DNA of 64,000 nucleotides from NCBI RefSeq assembly GCF_000686845.1, contig NZ_JMLS01000013.1, forward strand, positions 167,755 to 231,754, read 5' to 3'. Source of the DNA: Paenibacillus sp. UNC451MF. GTDB taxonomy: Bacteria > Bacillota > Bacilli > Paenibacillales > NBRC-103111. Each line of letters starts with the position of its first letter. Position 1 is the first letter of the stretch. The translations under genes were made by a program, and so were the position numbers. The notes under the pieces are model-generated. The model did no database searches. It was not told the DNA's origin and saw nothing but the letters and a program-made list of their open reading frames with translations. This document shows positions 17,771 to 27,733 of this stretch, piece by piece.

Positions 17771-18220
17771 GTATGGCATTGAAGTGAATTAACTTCATTT
17801 TTGGGAAAAGCATTAAAGCTTTACAAAAGATTTTTCTTTTCATGCTGCTATTAATAGTCAACTTAGAAAGAAAATGTATTATAATTGGTGACGAATTAGG
17901 GACGTGCAATACGCACGACCCTTTTCAGTATTTCCGATGTGCAACAACCAGAACATTCATTTTGGAAATCAACCTCAACTGATAAATTTTATCTGGATTT
18001 TATGGCACGGCATACTGATAGATAATGTTAGAAAATGAATACAAAGGGGAGCACTTGATTAACATATTATATAAAACCCATAAGATGAAAGATATGAAAT
18101 CTTTAATTCAACGTATAAGTTAGAACAGGTAAATGAGGAAAGTCATCTAACAATAACATTAGAAAAAATATTAAAATATAAGTAGCAAGCAATTCAATGT
18201 AAGTTGGTGGTGGAATTGGA
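17771..18220. other. 450-base spacer between restriction operon and vsr, with terminator
   Basis: Apart from the terminator listed separately, I see only AT-rich sequence and short remnants. One is a 22-codon frame from TTG at about 18056 with AGGGGAG ahead of it. Another frame ends in KLEQVNEESHLTITLEKILKYK at about 18183, without a start. They may be decayed pieces of one small gene. Confidence 0.3.
17898..17925 (+). terminator. intrinsic terminator of the LlaJI-like operon
   Basis: AGGGACGTGC pairs with GCACGACCCT (one A-A mismatch, five-base loop) and is followed by TTTTC. It sits 128 bases after the R2 stop codon on the same strand. Confidence 0.65.
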
Positions 18221-18631
18221 GTGGATATTTATGATCAGAAAAAAAGAAGCGAGATCATGAGTAAAATATCATCTAAAAATACAGCTCCTGAAGTCATTAT
18301 AAGAAAAATATTACATTCGATGGGGTATCGTTTTAGATTACATCAAAAAAATTTACCGGGTACACCAGATATTGTTTTGAAAAGACATCAAAAAATTGTT
18401 CTCGTCAATGGATGTTTTTGGCATGGTCACGAAAACTGCAAGCGATCAAAGCTTCCCGAAACTAATAAAGATAAATGGGAAGCAAAGATACAAAAAAATA
18501 AGCTTAGAGATGAGCATAATCTGGCCGAACTCAAGGTAATGGGTTGGGATGTCTTAGTCATTTGGCAATGCCAATTAAGAGACAGAGAGAAACTAATGGA
18601 GCAAATATCCTCTTTTATGACGAATGAATAA
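18221..18631 (+). CDS. vsr: Vsr-type very short patch repair endonuclease
   Basis: A 136-residue Vsr family enzyme: the opening RSEIMSKISSKNTAPE, the GTPDIVL strand with the catalytic aspartate, and VNGCFWHGHENC with the metal/zinc and catalytic histidines are all present. Vsr nicks at T:G mismatches that arise when 5-methylcytosine deaminates, so it guards sites modified by m5C methyltransferases. Its placement behind two such enzymes fits this. The GTG start at 18221 follows GGTGG-rich sequence. It stands apart from both flanking operons (450 and 567 bases). Confidence 0.9.
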   Translation: MDIYDQKKRSEIMSKISSKNTAPEVIIRKILHSMGYRFRLHQKNLPGTPDIVLKRHQKIVLVNGCFWHGHENCKRSKLPETNKDKWEAKIQKNKLRDEHNLAELKVMGWDVLVIWQCQLRDREKLMEQISSFMTNE

Positions 18632-19198
18632 TTGATAGAAAAACGGATTTGTCATAATCGCGGTAATACCATAATGTGAAATCTCCGTAAGGACAGTTAA
18701 TCCGGTCATTACATAAACCTTCAACCACGTATTTGTAGAAAATAAGGATATATTTTACACTAAAGTGGCGCGTTTAAAACATTTTGACGTTTCAAAAACT
18801 ATATCCCCACAACCTGAAAAAACTCCCTCTTACATTAAATGAAATTATGTGGAAACTTCCCAATGCGTTTTTCTAAAGACTATCCTTCAAGTAAATTCCT
18901 ATTGTGCAAGATACCGTAGACTAATTGTATTATGTAATTTTTTTGGGGTCGATCTGCGCTGACTAGTTTTATGGGGTACAATCCATAATTTTAGAGACTG
19001 ACAATTTGTTTCTTCATTCTGTCATAAATTTCATCTAATAAAGAACAACGGTATAATCAAGAAATATAAATAGCTATGTTCAGTTGGAGCTTGGCAGCAA
19101 TAAATAAAAATTTTGTAGAAAAAAGGAAAAAGGGTTTAGTTGCAGAAGTTTTAATAAAGTATGAACTAATAACATATAAATTTTAAGGGGTAATTTTG
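18632..19198. other. 567-base AT-rich gap upstream of the DISARM genes
   Basis: No open frame with a ribosome binding site is seen. A TATAAT at 19052-19057 may be the -10 of the downstream operon, with no good -35. The rest is AT-rich sequence without strong repeats. Confidence 0.35.
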
Positions 19199-21799
19199 AT
19201 GTGTTTAAGCATTTGTGATTCACTTAGTAATGCTTATACAAAATCATCTTTTTATATAAGCGGTAAATCAGTTGGTAAATTTGATCTACTTAATGAGAAC
19301 TCAAGGATATTTATAGATTTATTGGCTGGTTCTGGTAAACGACGCGGGGTTGTTTTGCATCCTGGTACGAATAGTTTGTTATATATTGCTATTGCAATGG
19401 CAGCATATAATGTTTTTCTCTTAGAAGAAAGTGATAACACTGCCTTCTTACAAGAAATCAAAGATGGCGATTTGGTTGTGTACGGCGATAAAAGAGGTAA
19501 ATACCGTGGGGTCGATGGCGAAGGGAAGATTATTATCGAAAGTGCAGGGAAAGGATCGCCGCTTACAACGTACGTTCCAACAGCTCTTGCCTATAAACTT
19601 AGACCATACTACGGCTCTGCAACAACATTAGATGGTAGAGGGATCAGAAGAAATTCAACCGCTAGATTGAAATTCATGGCAAATTTATTTTCTATTGAAT
19701 TGAATCAAATGAAAAACAGCTTTAGCACATCGGTTGTCATTGTATGTGATAAACAGGATGCTGACGAGTTTATGGCCACTTTTAGAATTAGTGTAGATAA
19801 TCGTAAATCATTCTCGTTCGGTGAGTTATTTCCCTCTGCTTATTATACTTCTTCGGGTGAAGAAATTAATTATCCAGGGAATTCTGCCAGACTACAATCA
19901 ATCGTCAAATTTGCTGGAAAGCTTTCCGTAGCTAGGGAACTAATATTAGAAGATAAAAATATAGGCACATTAATTATTAACGGTTCACATTTTTTTAATG
20001 ACTCAACGGAGCTTGCAAGTTTGTATAAAAGGAATTCGCTTAAAAGTATTGTTATGTTGGCTGAGCTCTCTAAATACATAAATTCTTTTAAATACGATGA
20101 TTTTGAAAATGTCGAGTTATACGCTTGGACTCGAAACGCATTACTTGGAAAAATCGGTGATTTATCCGATTATTTGAATGATTCTTCGGATATGAGCAAG
20201 CTATTGTACGAAATGGCCAATAGTTATATAAATAAAGAAATTCACTTGTCGCAAATAAACGATCCGCTGGGTCGTACTAATTTTTTCGAATGTAGAAAGT
20301 TACTATATCAAATTGCAAGAAGTTCTGTAAATGAGGATACCGAGCAATTTGTTATTAAAGGATTTAGTTTATTTAATCATTTTCAGAGATCCATATTTCC
20401 AATTGTTGTAATGGACAACATAGTGATGAGTGGCAGGGTTAACTTTTCATTACCAAGTGTTGTTCTTTCAGAAATGGAAGATATTCTAAACCGAAATATC
20501 GAAACTGCGATGGCTGATGATATGCTCAGTGTCATAATGATACTCGCTGAGCTGAAAACGGCGTTTTACGAAAATAATCCCAAATTTGAGATTCTTAAAG
20601 AAATTGTTAAATCCCACCAATATGGGAAAAAGCGATTGGCAGTAATTATTGCAAAAAATTATTATATTCATATTTTTAAACAGGCTCTGCCGGCATCTCT
20701 GACATCAATTGCGGATAAAATAGATTTTTTTACACCAAACAGATTCAATACGAAAAAAAAATACGATGAAGTCATATTCACCGGAGTATTTGATTGGAAA
20801 ACATTAGATCCCTCTTCGTTATGTAACACTCGGAATGTTCGTGTGATCTTATACGAAAATGAACAAAAACTTTATAGCCAAGCGAAGACACATAGCGAAA
20901 ACTGTATCAACCATATTGAAAATCTAAGCAAACTCACACAAAATGACACTCAACAAGAACTTTTGGCAAATGAAAAAAATGATTCAAATGAATATGAAGA
21001 GATATTTATTGAAGAAACACTTGAAGGACTAATGGGAAAATCTCTGAAAGACTCAATATACATACAGTCCATTGATTCAAATATTAAACAAGAGGCTGAC
21101 ATTGTTAAAATTGCAATCATAGAAACTGGTGAATATGTTTACTTTACCCGTCACTATACCGCTTATGTTTTTGATGTTGAAAGACAGTCGGTTGTAGAAA
21201 CCGGAGTTACGGAACTAAACGCAGGCGATATGATTATTTTGACTAACTACGACTCGGGAACACGGGATATTGTCGAGAGAATAATGCATAGAATGGTATC
21301 AGAGAACAAATGCGACGAAATGTTCAAAGAATATTATCGACGATCTACACACTGGAAAAACATTCTAAAAGAATATATATATCAACACGGACTATCATAC
21401 AAAAATCTATCCGATAAATTGTATGAAATCGGTAAAGGAAAACATGAGACGACTTTAAGATCTTGGCTAGATGAAGATAGTCATATTGTTGGACCGCGCG
21501 ACAGTGAATCTTACTATGCAATTGCAATCCTTACCGATGATCCCGAAATGTTGACAGATCCTGATTCATTTCGAGAGGCATCTAAGCAGGTACGCTCAAT
21601 GCGGGTAAGAATTCTTCGATTTATAGCATCCGAAATAATCAAAAAGTATGGGAGAACCGACAATTCATCAGGTGAGTTATTCACTGACCTGTGGGATGAC
21701 ATTGCCAAGATGTCGATGCTTCTACAGATTGAAAGTATCGTTGAGGTGGAAAATATATCGATTCCTGCTCATTTGGCAAACCGGCCTATCTTGAACTAA
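19199..21799 (+). CDS. drmE: DrmE-like protein of a class-2-type DISARM system
   Basis: An 866-residue protein without motifs I can assign to an enzyme. It is called DrmE-like mainly from context: it directly precedes a DrmA-type helicase and a DrmB (DUF1998) protein, the order of class 2 DISARM (drmE-drmA-drmB). An early segment, IDLLAGSGKRRGVVLHPGTN, looks like a nucleotide-binding loop but is not a canonical Walker A. The ATG at 19199 is preferred to a TTG one codon earlier because AAGGGG lies eight bases ahead. The 20-base gap to drmA with its own AAGGAG indicates an operon. Confidence 0.65.
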   Translation: MCLSICDSLSNAYTKSSFYISGKSVGKFDLLNENSRIFIDLLAGSGKRRGVVLHPGTNSLLYIAIAMAAYNVFLLEESDNTAFLQEIKDGDLVVYGDKRGKYRGVDGEGKIIIESAGKGSPLTTYVPTALAYKLRPYYGSATTLDGRGIRRNSTARLKFMANLFSIELNQMKNSFSTSVVIVCDKQDADEFMATFRISVDNRKSFSFGELFPSAYYTSSGEEINYPGNSARLQSIVKFAGKLSVARELILEDKNIGTLIINGSHFFNDSTELASLYKRNSLKSIVMLAELSKYINSFKYDDFENVELYAWTRNALLGKIGDLSDYLNDSSDMSKLLYEMANSYINKEIHLSQINDPLGRTNFFECRKLLYQIARSSVNEDTEQFVIKGFSLFNHFQRSIFPIVVMDNIVMSGRVNFSLPSVVLSEMEDILNRNIETAMADDMLSVIMILAELKTAFYENNPKFEILKEIVKSHQYGKKRLAVIIAKNYYIHIFKQALPASLTSIADKIDFFTPNRFNTKKKYDEVIFTGVFDWKTLDPSSLCNTRNVRVILYENEQKLYSQAKTHSENCINHIENLSKLTQNDTQQELLANEKNDSNEYEEIFIEETLEGLMGKSLKDSIYIQSIDSNIKQEADIVKIAIIETGEYVYFTRHYTAYVFDVERQSVVETGVTELNAGDMIILTNYDSGTRDIVERIMHRMVSENKCDEMFKEYYRRSTHWKNILKEYIYQHGLSYKNLSDKLYEIGKGKHETTLRSWLDEDSHIVGPRDSESYYAIAILTDDPEMLTDPDSFREASKQVRSMRVRILRFIASEIIKKYGRTDNSSGELFTDLWDDIAKMSMLLQIESIVEVENISIPAHLANRPILN

Positions 21800-21819
21800 T
21801 TCGGAAGGAGTGTCATTAC

Positions 21820-24800
21820 TTGGATAAATCCGATCAGTTTCTTAAAACGCGGGATGATATTGTAGACGAACTTAGAAAAGAATTGCTTGGACCTGGGTCG
21901 GAGTTTTCTTTACCAGATGAAGATCATGAGATAATAACGGATTTACCTGAGATCCGTTATAGTGTGGGTGTTCTTTTCCCACAAAAAAATATCATGAATG
22001 CTGATAATAACGAATTACCGACTGTAACTAATACCCTTCAATCTTTCATTGAGGAAGAACTTGGAGAAGGAGAGTCATATTTAGAAAATGACAAAAATGA
22101 TAATAGAACCGGAAACGTTACGGAGGAAAACGATATTGGATCGTTAGACGAGGATATTGGGCTCTCCATGCAAAATATGCCCTCATCAATGGGATATACA
22201 TTTTTTGTTAACGGCAACTCTAATGAACTATGCTTTAACGTTTCATTTGGTACTTATAGAAACGCTAAACTTGAGGATTGCAAGTTACCGTTTGTACCAG
22301 AAAACCCTCAAGAATACGAATTACCATATAAAGTGAGCGAAATTGTAGCTTATTCGAAGGAAACCGGTCTATTAAAATTAAAAAGTAGGTTAACACGAAA
22401 AGAAGTGAGCCAGCTCAAAGAACAAGAGGGCATGGATGATCCTTATTTGATTGACTGCTTGTATAGAATTTGCAATCAATTTGAGAAAGGATTTGTACGA
22501 GAACCCCACACGCTTCGAGTTAAAGTAAGCTTTCAATTAATAGATTACTTTGAAATACCTAGGATATGTGATAAAGATTTAAAATTAGTGGCACTTAAAA
22601 AGAAAAATAAAACCGGAATGCAATCTATAACCGTACTGCTTGTAAATACTCATCAGGGCGGATATAACGGGAGGAACTCGGTTTTTCAACCTAAGATCGA
22701 AATATATACAAAAGAGAATCCTGGATTATTTTTTGAGGAATATTCAAATCGTGTATATGGCAATAACAAGGAAGACGAAGAGATGTCGCTTGAACTGTTG
22801 TATCGGGAAAAGCAGATATACGCAACGGGTCATGGAGTATCGGTTGATTGGGATGTCAATGACGATGGTCTTGGCGGTATTTGGACGGAATATATTCCAT
22901 CCTACGACGTACCTCAAATGGATTTTGAGATCACTCGCAAAGCAATAGATACAAGGGCCTTATCTATGAAGTATCTTTCTGATCTGGACGACTCAGATAA
23001 AGCAAACAAACTACAAAGTATTCGGTCGATTGTGGATGCGTATGCTTCATGGATAAAGGATATCAAAACCAAAAGTGAGAAATTGGAGACTAGGTATCGT
23101 AAAGCGACGGAACGTCATATATCTGATTGTGAAGAATCTTGCAATCGAATGTACTATGGGCTGCAACTTCTTGAAAAAAAACAACAGGTCTATGCTTCGT
23201 TTGAGTTGGCAAATCGAGCTATGTTCATGCAACGAATCCATAGTAAACTCCAAAAAAACGACTATTATCCAAATAATTCAGAGCTTCAGAAAAAGATGGA
23301 AGATATTAATTATTTTAAGTTTGATGAGACAGAGCACAAATGGCGTCCGTTTCAATTAGCATTTCTATTAATGAGCATTCGATCAATGATAGAAACAGAT
23401 TGTGACGAGCGTGATTTGGTTGATTTGATTTGGTTTCCAACCGGTGGCGGTAAAACCGAGGCTTATTTAGGATTGACGGCATTTACGATATTCTATAGAC
23501 GATTTGCATTCCCGGAAGAATCTGGCGGAACTACGGTTATCATGAGATACACGTTGAGATTACTAGCCGCGCAACAATTCTTAAGGGCGGGCACTTTGAT
23601 ATGCGCTTGTGAATCGATCCGAAAAGACTGCGAGAGAAAACGGCCGAAATACCCTGTATATAAGTTGGGTAAAGAAAAGATAACAATAGGATTGTGGATT
23701 GGCGGAACGCATACTCCTAATAAGAACGATGATGCAAAACGAAATTTAAAGAAATTATCTGAAGCGTCGCCAAGTGAACTAAGATACGTTAAGGATAAAT
23801 ATCATAAATTTCAAATTCTAAAATGTCCTTGGTGCGGGACAAAACTCGTTAAAGACCTTGATTCTACCGGTAAATTTTTGTTGGGAGAATGGGGTTATTT
23901 AATGAGGAATGATAATCACTTTAGAATATTTTGTACTCAAGAAGGATGCGAGTTCGAATCCACTTTACCGATACAGGTAGTAGACGAAGAACTGTACGAT
24001 GATCCGCCGACATTATTGTTCGGTACCGTTGATAAATTTGCGATGCTACCCTGGAAAAATGATGCCGGAAGTTTTTTCGGTACTTTAAGCGATAACCGCA
24101 CTCCAGAGTTGATCATTCAAGACGAATTGCATCTAATATCAGGTCCACTGGGGACAATTGTAGGCTTGTATGAGACGGCAATTGATGCACTTTGTAGTGC
24201 TAAAGGCGTGAAGCCTAAAATTATTGCGTCTACAGCAACTATTAGACGTGCCAAAGATCAATGTTCCAGTCTTTATAACAGGGAAGTTAAACAATTTCCG
24301 TCGCCCGGGATAGACGCGAATGATTCGTTCTTCGCTTACGAAGCCGATAAAAAGGACAAACCGGGTAGACTATATGTAGGCATAATGCCGGCTGGTAAAA
24401 CCAAAGCGATGATGGAGGTTCGAACTATCGCCGCCTTGTTACAGCGAATTCATATGATGGATCTACCGTATGAAGTAAAGGACAAATTTTGGACATTGGC
24501 TGTATATTTCAATAGCCTACGTGACCTAAGCAAATGTATGACGCTAGTTGACGATGATGTGAAAGATTTTATGCGCAGAACGGCCCTGAGATTCGGCAGG
24601 AAAAACTTTATTAGGCCGATCGGCTCGGCAGATGAGTTAACAAGCAGGATTTCTACCTCGCTATTAAATGAGACCTTGGAGAAACTTGAGCAACTTGAAT
24701 ACACCAAAACTAACCAGGAAGCTAAAAAGTATCCTATAAATGTTTTGCTGGCTACGAACATGATCTCCGTTGGTGTTGATGTGGCGAGACTTAATGTCAT

Positions 24801-25425
24801 GTTATTAGTGGGACAACCCAAGTTAACAAGTGAATACATTCAAGCTTCTAGTAGGGTCGGCAGAAGTTACCCTGGTGTGGCCTTTACATTATATGATGGT
24901 GCTAAAAGCAGAGACAGGTCCCACTATGAACAATTCAGGGCTTATCACGAATCGTTCTATAGATACGTCGAGCCGACTGGGGTTACTCCGTTTTCTAAAC
25001 CCGCTCGAGACCGAGGGTTACATGCAATAATGGTTACTTTAATGCGTCATATGTACGGGTTATCCAGAGATAACGAAGCAGCTCTCTTTGATAAAGATAT
25101 TGAAGGATTGAAGTTAATAGAGGAGTATATCATTAAACGTATTAAAGAAATCAATAGCCGATCGGAATTCGACTTCAAAGATGAGAGTGAAGAAATACTG
25201 CAAGAAATAAGCGACTTCTGGTATTTATGGCATCATAGGGTGGAGGATTCGGAGCGTAAAAATTTTTACTATGGAGACAGATTTATTGTAACTCCTCCTC
25301 CAGCAGAGAATAAAAGATTGCTAAAAGTGTTCGGACAAGATAGCTCGGACATTGCCAAAGAAACATTAACTTCAATGCGTAATGTCGATCGTAACGTTAT
25401 TGCCGGACTAATTATATGGGAGTGA
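21820..25425 (+). CDS. drmA: DrmA-like SF2 helicase of DISARM
   Basis: A 1201-residue protein with a helicase core. Walker A is IWFPTGGGKTEAYLGL (residues about 537-552), a form typical of DrmA. A DELH box lies in LIIQDELHLISGP (about residue 765), and the C-terminal lobe has STATIRRA, NMISVGVDVARLN and QASSRVGRSYPG (motif VI). A zinc ribbon CPWCGTKL...CTQEGCEF is inserted between the lobes. In DISARM this helicase works with DrmB on foreign DNA with free 5' ends. It begins with TTG behind AAGGAGTG and ends six bases before drmB. Confidence 0.88.
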   Translation: MDKSDQFLKTRDDIVDELRKELLGPGSEFSLPDEDHEIITDLPEIRYSVGVLFPQKNIMNADNNELPTVTNTLQSFIEEELGEGESYLENDKNDNRTGNVTEENDIGSLDEDIGLSMQNMPSSMGYTFFVNGNSNELCFNVSFGTYRNAKLEDCKLPFVPENPQEYELPYKVSEIVAYSKETGLLKLKSRLTRKEVSQLKEQEGMDDPYLIDCLYRICNQFEKGFVREPHTLRVKVSFQLIDYFEIPRICDKDLKLVALKKKNKTGMQSITVLLVNTHQGGYNGRNSVFQPKIEIYTKENPGLFFEEYSNRVYGNNKEDEEMSLELLYREKQIYATGHGVSVDWDVNDDGLGGIWTEYIPSYDVPQMDFEITRKAIDTRALSMKYLSDLDDSDKANKLQSIRSIVDAYASWIKDIKTKSEKLETRYRKATERHISDCEESCNRMYYGLQLLEKKQQVYASFELANRAMFMQRIHSKLQKNDYYPNNSELQKKMEDINYFKFDETEHKWRPFQLAFLLMSIRSMIETDCDERDLVDLIWFPTGGGKTEAYLGLTAFTIFYRRFAFPEESGGTTVIMRYTLRLLAAQQFLRAGTLICACESIRKDCERKRPKYPVYKLGKEKITIGLWIGGTHTPNKNDDAKRNLKKLSEASPSELRYVKDKYHKFQILKCPWCGTKLVKDLDSTGKFLLGEWGYLMRNDNHFRIFCTQEGCEFESTLPIQVVDEELYDDPPTLLFGTVDKFAMLPWKNDAGSFFGTLSDNRTPELIIQDELHLISGPLGTIVGLYETAIDALCSAKGVKPKIIASTATIRRAKDQCSSLYNREVKQFPSPGIDANDSFFAYEADKKDKPGRLYVGIMPAGKTKAMMEVRTIAALLQRIHMMDLPYEVKDKFWTLAVYFNSLRDLSKCMTLVDDDVKDFMRRTALRFGRKNFIRPIGSADELTSRISTSLLNETLEKLEQLEYTKTNQEAKKYPINVLLATNMISVGVDVARLNVMLLVGQPKLTSEYIQASSRVGRSYPGVAFTLYDGAKSRDRSHYEQFRAYHESFYRYVEPTGVTPFSKPARDRGLHAIMVTLMRHMYGLSRDNEAALFDKDIEGLKLIEEYIIKRIKEINSRSEFDFKDESEEILQEISDFWYLWHHRVEDSERKNFYYGDRFIVTPPPAENKRLLKVFGQDSSDIAKETLTSMRNVDRNVIAGLIIWE

Positions 25426-25431
25426 CCGATT

Positions 25432-27339
25432 ATGGCCGAATTAAAAACACAACGAGCTATCTTGGATCTTAATAAGGTTACACATAGCATTAGAAGTGCT
25501 CAAGCCATTTTACAATACGGTGTAGGGGCAATGGTTGATTTCCCTGATCAGACTTTGATGACTGCAGCCCCGGAATATTGGGAATCAAAAGTAACGGCAA
25601 TTCATGATGAACGACTTGAAAAGTCGTTAAGGGTAGATTATTTCGGTATGCCCGGGCGCGGAGATTCCGATTTCGATTATGGAATAGCATACACAAGATT
25701 CCCACAATGGTACTTTTGTCCAAAGTGTAGAAGGTTTGAATCTTTAAAATATTGGGTTGCGCAACATAAAAAACATTCCACCGAGAAACAACTAGAGAGA
25801 AATCCGCATATGAAAAAGCCGCGCTGCATGGAATGTAAAAAAGAATTAGTTCCTACTCGAATTGTCGTGGCGTGTGAGAAAGGGCATATAGATGATTTCC
25901 CCTGGATAAAATGGGCCCATGATAAAAATTTCGGTGGTTCCGTACCGGTATGTTCCAGCCCAAGTTTAAAGTTTGAAACGGGAGCAACTGCATCAGCTGG
26001 ACTAGAAGGTTTGGTTGTAAAATGTAGTAATTGTCAAGCTAGAGCAAACCTCTCAAAAGCTTTTGAAAAAAATGCTATGCAAGAAATGGAGCAACTTCAT
26101 GGTAAAGGCTATTCCTGTACGGGTAACATGCCTTGGAAAAATAAAAAAGTAGATTGTGCTTCATACCCACGAGCTATGCAAAGAGGAGCGTCTTCCCTGT
26201 ATTATCCAAAGATCGTTAGTTCTTTGGTCATACCGCCATATTCAGATAAAATCAATGGACAGGTGGAAGTGTCGAAAGTATATGCGAAGTGTTTGACTGT
26301 TCTCTCAGAATTGGATGAGGAGGAAAGAGTAGATTTTGCCAAGGCACGACTTGATAAATGGAGTGCCGACTTGTCACGGGAGATCTCCGCTAACGTGCAA
26401 GTCGTCAAACACATCTTGACTAGACGCTTAATTGAAAATAATGACGATTCATTGGTAATAAACCCCAATGGTATGGGATATCGAATCGAGGAATACGAGG
26501 CGCTTGCTGGAAAGATTGTCAGTGATGATTTAGATGGCAATGATTTTGTGAGGGAAGCTACGGAAAAAGAGAATTATAACATTCCTTACCTCAATAGTGT
26601 CTCGCTGATTCATAAAATTAGAGAGGTGCGGGCCCTTACGGGATTTACGCGTATCAACCCGCCAGATTCCTATGAAAATAGCGATAATATTTCGGGTTTT
26701 ATTTCCGTAAAAGAACCTGAGACTAGATGGTATCCGGCTTACGAAGTGCGTGGTGAGGGAATATTTATCGATTTTGACAATGAAAAGATCACGGAGTGGA
26801 TTCAAAAAACGAACAAGATCCATCAGAGATCTGAGATTTTAAACGAAAATTACAGAAGGTCTTTTCAGGGTCAAGCTACCTCTCGAAACATTTCACCCAA
26901 ATACGTATTGCTTCACACCATAGCACATTTATTAATTAGGCAACTTAGTTTTGAATGCGGGTATACAGCTGCATCACTAAGGGAAAGAATTTATTGCGAC
27001 ACTGATGAAGGTTATGAGATGTCGGGGATACTTATTTATACTGCCAGCGGAGATTCAGAAGGGACGCTTGGAGGTTTGGTGCGGCAAGGTTACTGGGATT
27101 GCTTGCCTCAAACATTCAAGAAGGCACTGCATTACGGTGAATTTTGTTCAAATGACCCTGTTTGTATTTCAAGTAAAGGTCAAGGGCGAGAAGCATTAAA
27201 TCTTGCAGCCTGCCATACGTGTGCTTTATTACCTGAAACAAGTTGCGAGGATTTCAACGTATTCTTGGATAGGGCTTTCATTACTGGAACATTTGAAAAT
27301 AGGGATATTGGTCTTTTTAGTAGGTGGTTAAATGAATAG
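25432..27339 (+). CDS. drmB: DrmB-like DUF1998 protein of DISARM
   Basis: A 635-residue protein. The start (HSIRSAQAILQYGVGAMVDFP) is the usual DrmB opening. Cys96-x2-Cys99 and Cys132-x2-Cys135 form a zinc site, followed by RIVVACEKGHIDDFPW. The C-terminal HTIAHLLIRQLSFECGYTAASLRERIY and a late ACHTCALLPETSCEDFN cysteine cluster are the DUF1998 core. DrmB forms the core complex with DrmA. No DrmC-type phospholipase-D gene follows; the next gene is convergent, so the DISARM set is minimal here. Confidence 0.88.
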   Translation: MAELKTQRAILDLNKVTHSIRSAQAILQYGVGAMVDFPDQTLMTAAPEYWESKVTAIHDERLEKSLRVDYFGMPGRGDSDFDYGIAYTRFPQWYFCPKCRRFESLKYWVAQHKKHSTEKQLERNPHMKKPRCMECKKELVPTRIVVACEKGHIDDFPWIKWAHDKNFGGSVPVCSSPSLKFETGATASAGLEGLVVKCSNCQARANLSKAFEKNAMQEMEQLHGKGYSCTGNMPWKNKKVDCASYPRAMQRGASSLYYPKIVSSLVIPPYSDKINGQVEVSKVYAKCLTVLSELDEEERVDFAKARLDKWSADLSREISANVQVVKHILTRRLIENNDDSLVINPNGMGYRIEEYEALAGKIVSDDLDGNDFVREATEKENYNIPYLNSVSLIHKIREVRALTGFTRINPPDSYENSDNISGFISVKEPETRWYPAYEVRGEGIFIDFDNEKITEWIQKTNKIHQRSEILNENYRRSFQGQATSRNISPKYVLLHTIAHLLIRQLSFECGYTAASLRERIYCDTDEGYEMSGILIYTASGDSEGTLGGLVRQGYWDCLPQTFKKALHYGEFCSNDPVCISSKGQGREALNLAACHTCALLPETSCEDFNVFLDRAFITGTFENRDIGLFSRWLNE

Positions 27340-27388
27340 AAGATCTCGTTGAGAAGAATGTTTACTTGGAACCCAGTGTGCCGAATAA

Positions 27389-27429
27389 AAAGCATATGCA
27401 GGGGCACCGTCGGTTCCTGCATATGCTTT
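27389..27429. terminator. bidirectional terminator between drmB and the E3-like RNase gene
   Basis: A perfect 14-bp stem (AAAGCATATGCAGG, 27389-27402, with 27416-27429) with T-runs on both outer sides separates the convergent genes. Confidence 0.8.
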
Positions 27430-27438
27430 ATTTTTGCG

Positions 27439-27705
27439 TTAGAGGATATCTTTTATCGTCCTTCCTTTGACTGCGACTTTCGTCTTATGTGGCGTACCGT
27501 CAGGATTTAGGACACCGATATGAATGCCACGTTTGTCGTACGCTTCAATTTCACCGTGCAAGGGGTCTTTGTGGTAATAAGCCTTGTTCACCTCGTCGTA
27601 GTAGATGACCTCGTTCTTCCATCGCTTGTTCGTCCGCTTCAGCTTCTTTAAGAAGGGATAGCGTGAAGCCGGGATGTTACACCAATCAGGTTGCACATTT
27701 GTCAT
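27439..27705 (-). CDS. stand-alone colicin E3-type rRNA ribonuclease domain
   Basis: The 88-residue protein matches the C-terminal cytotoxic domain of colicin E3 (PF09000 style): an R-W-K start of the fold, then DPLHGEIEAYDKRGIHIG and NPDGT, ending in a basic tail. The four catalytic residues known in colicin E3 (Asp510, His513, Glu517, Arg545) correspond to Asp47, His50, Glu54 and Arg82 with identical spacing. This RNase cuts 16S rRNA at the decoding centre. There is no delivery or receptor domain and no adjacent immunity gene. AAGGAGCGACG precedes the ATG. Four terminator-like hairpins lie directly upstream, so expression is probably tightly restricted. It may be a suicide effector. Confidence 0.78.
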   Translation of the reverse strand: MTNVQPDWCNIPASRYPFLKKLKRTNKRWKNEVIYYDEVNKAYYHKDPLHGEIEAYDKRGIHIGVLNPDGTPHKTKVAVKGRTIKDIL

Positions 27706-27733
27706 GTCCGTCGCTCCTTAGGGGGAAATAAAA

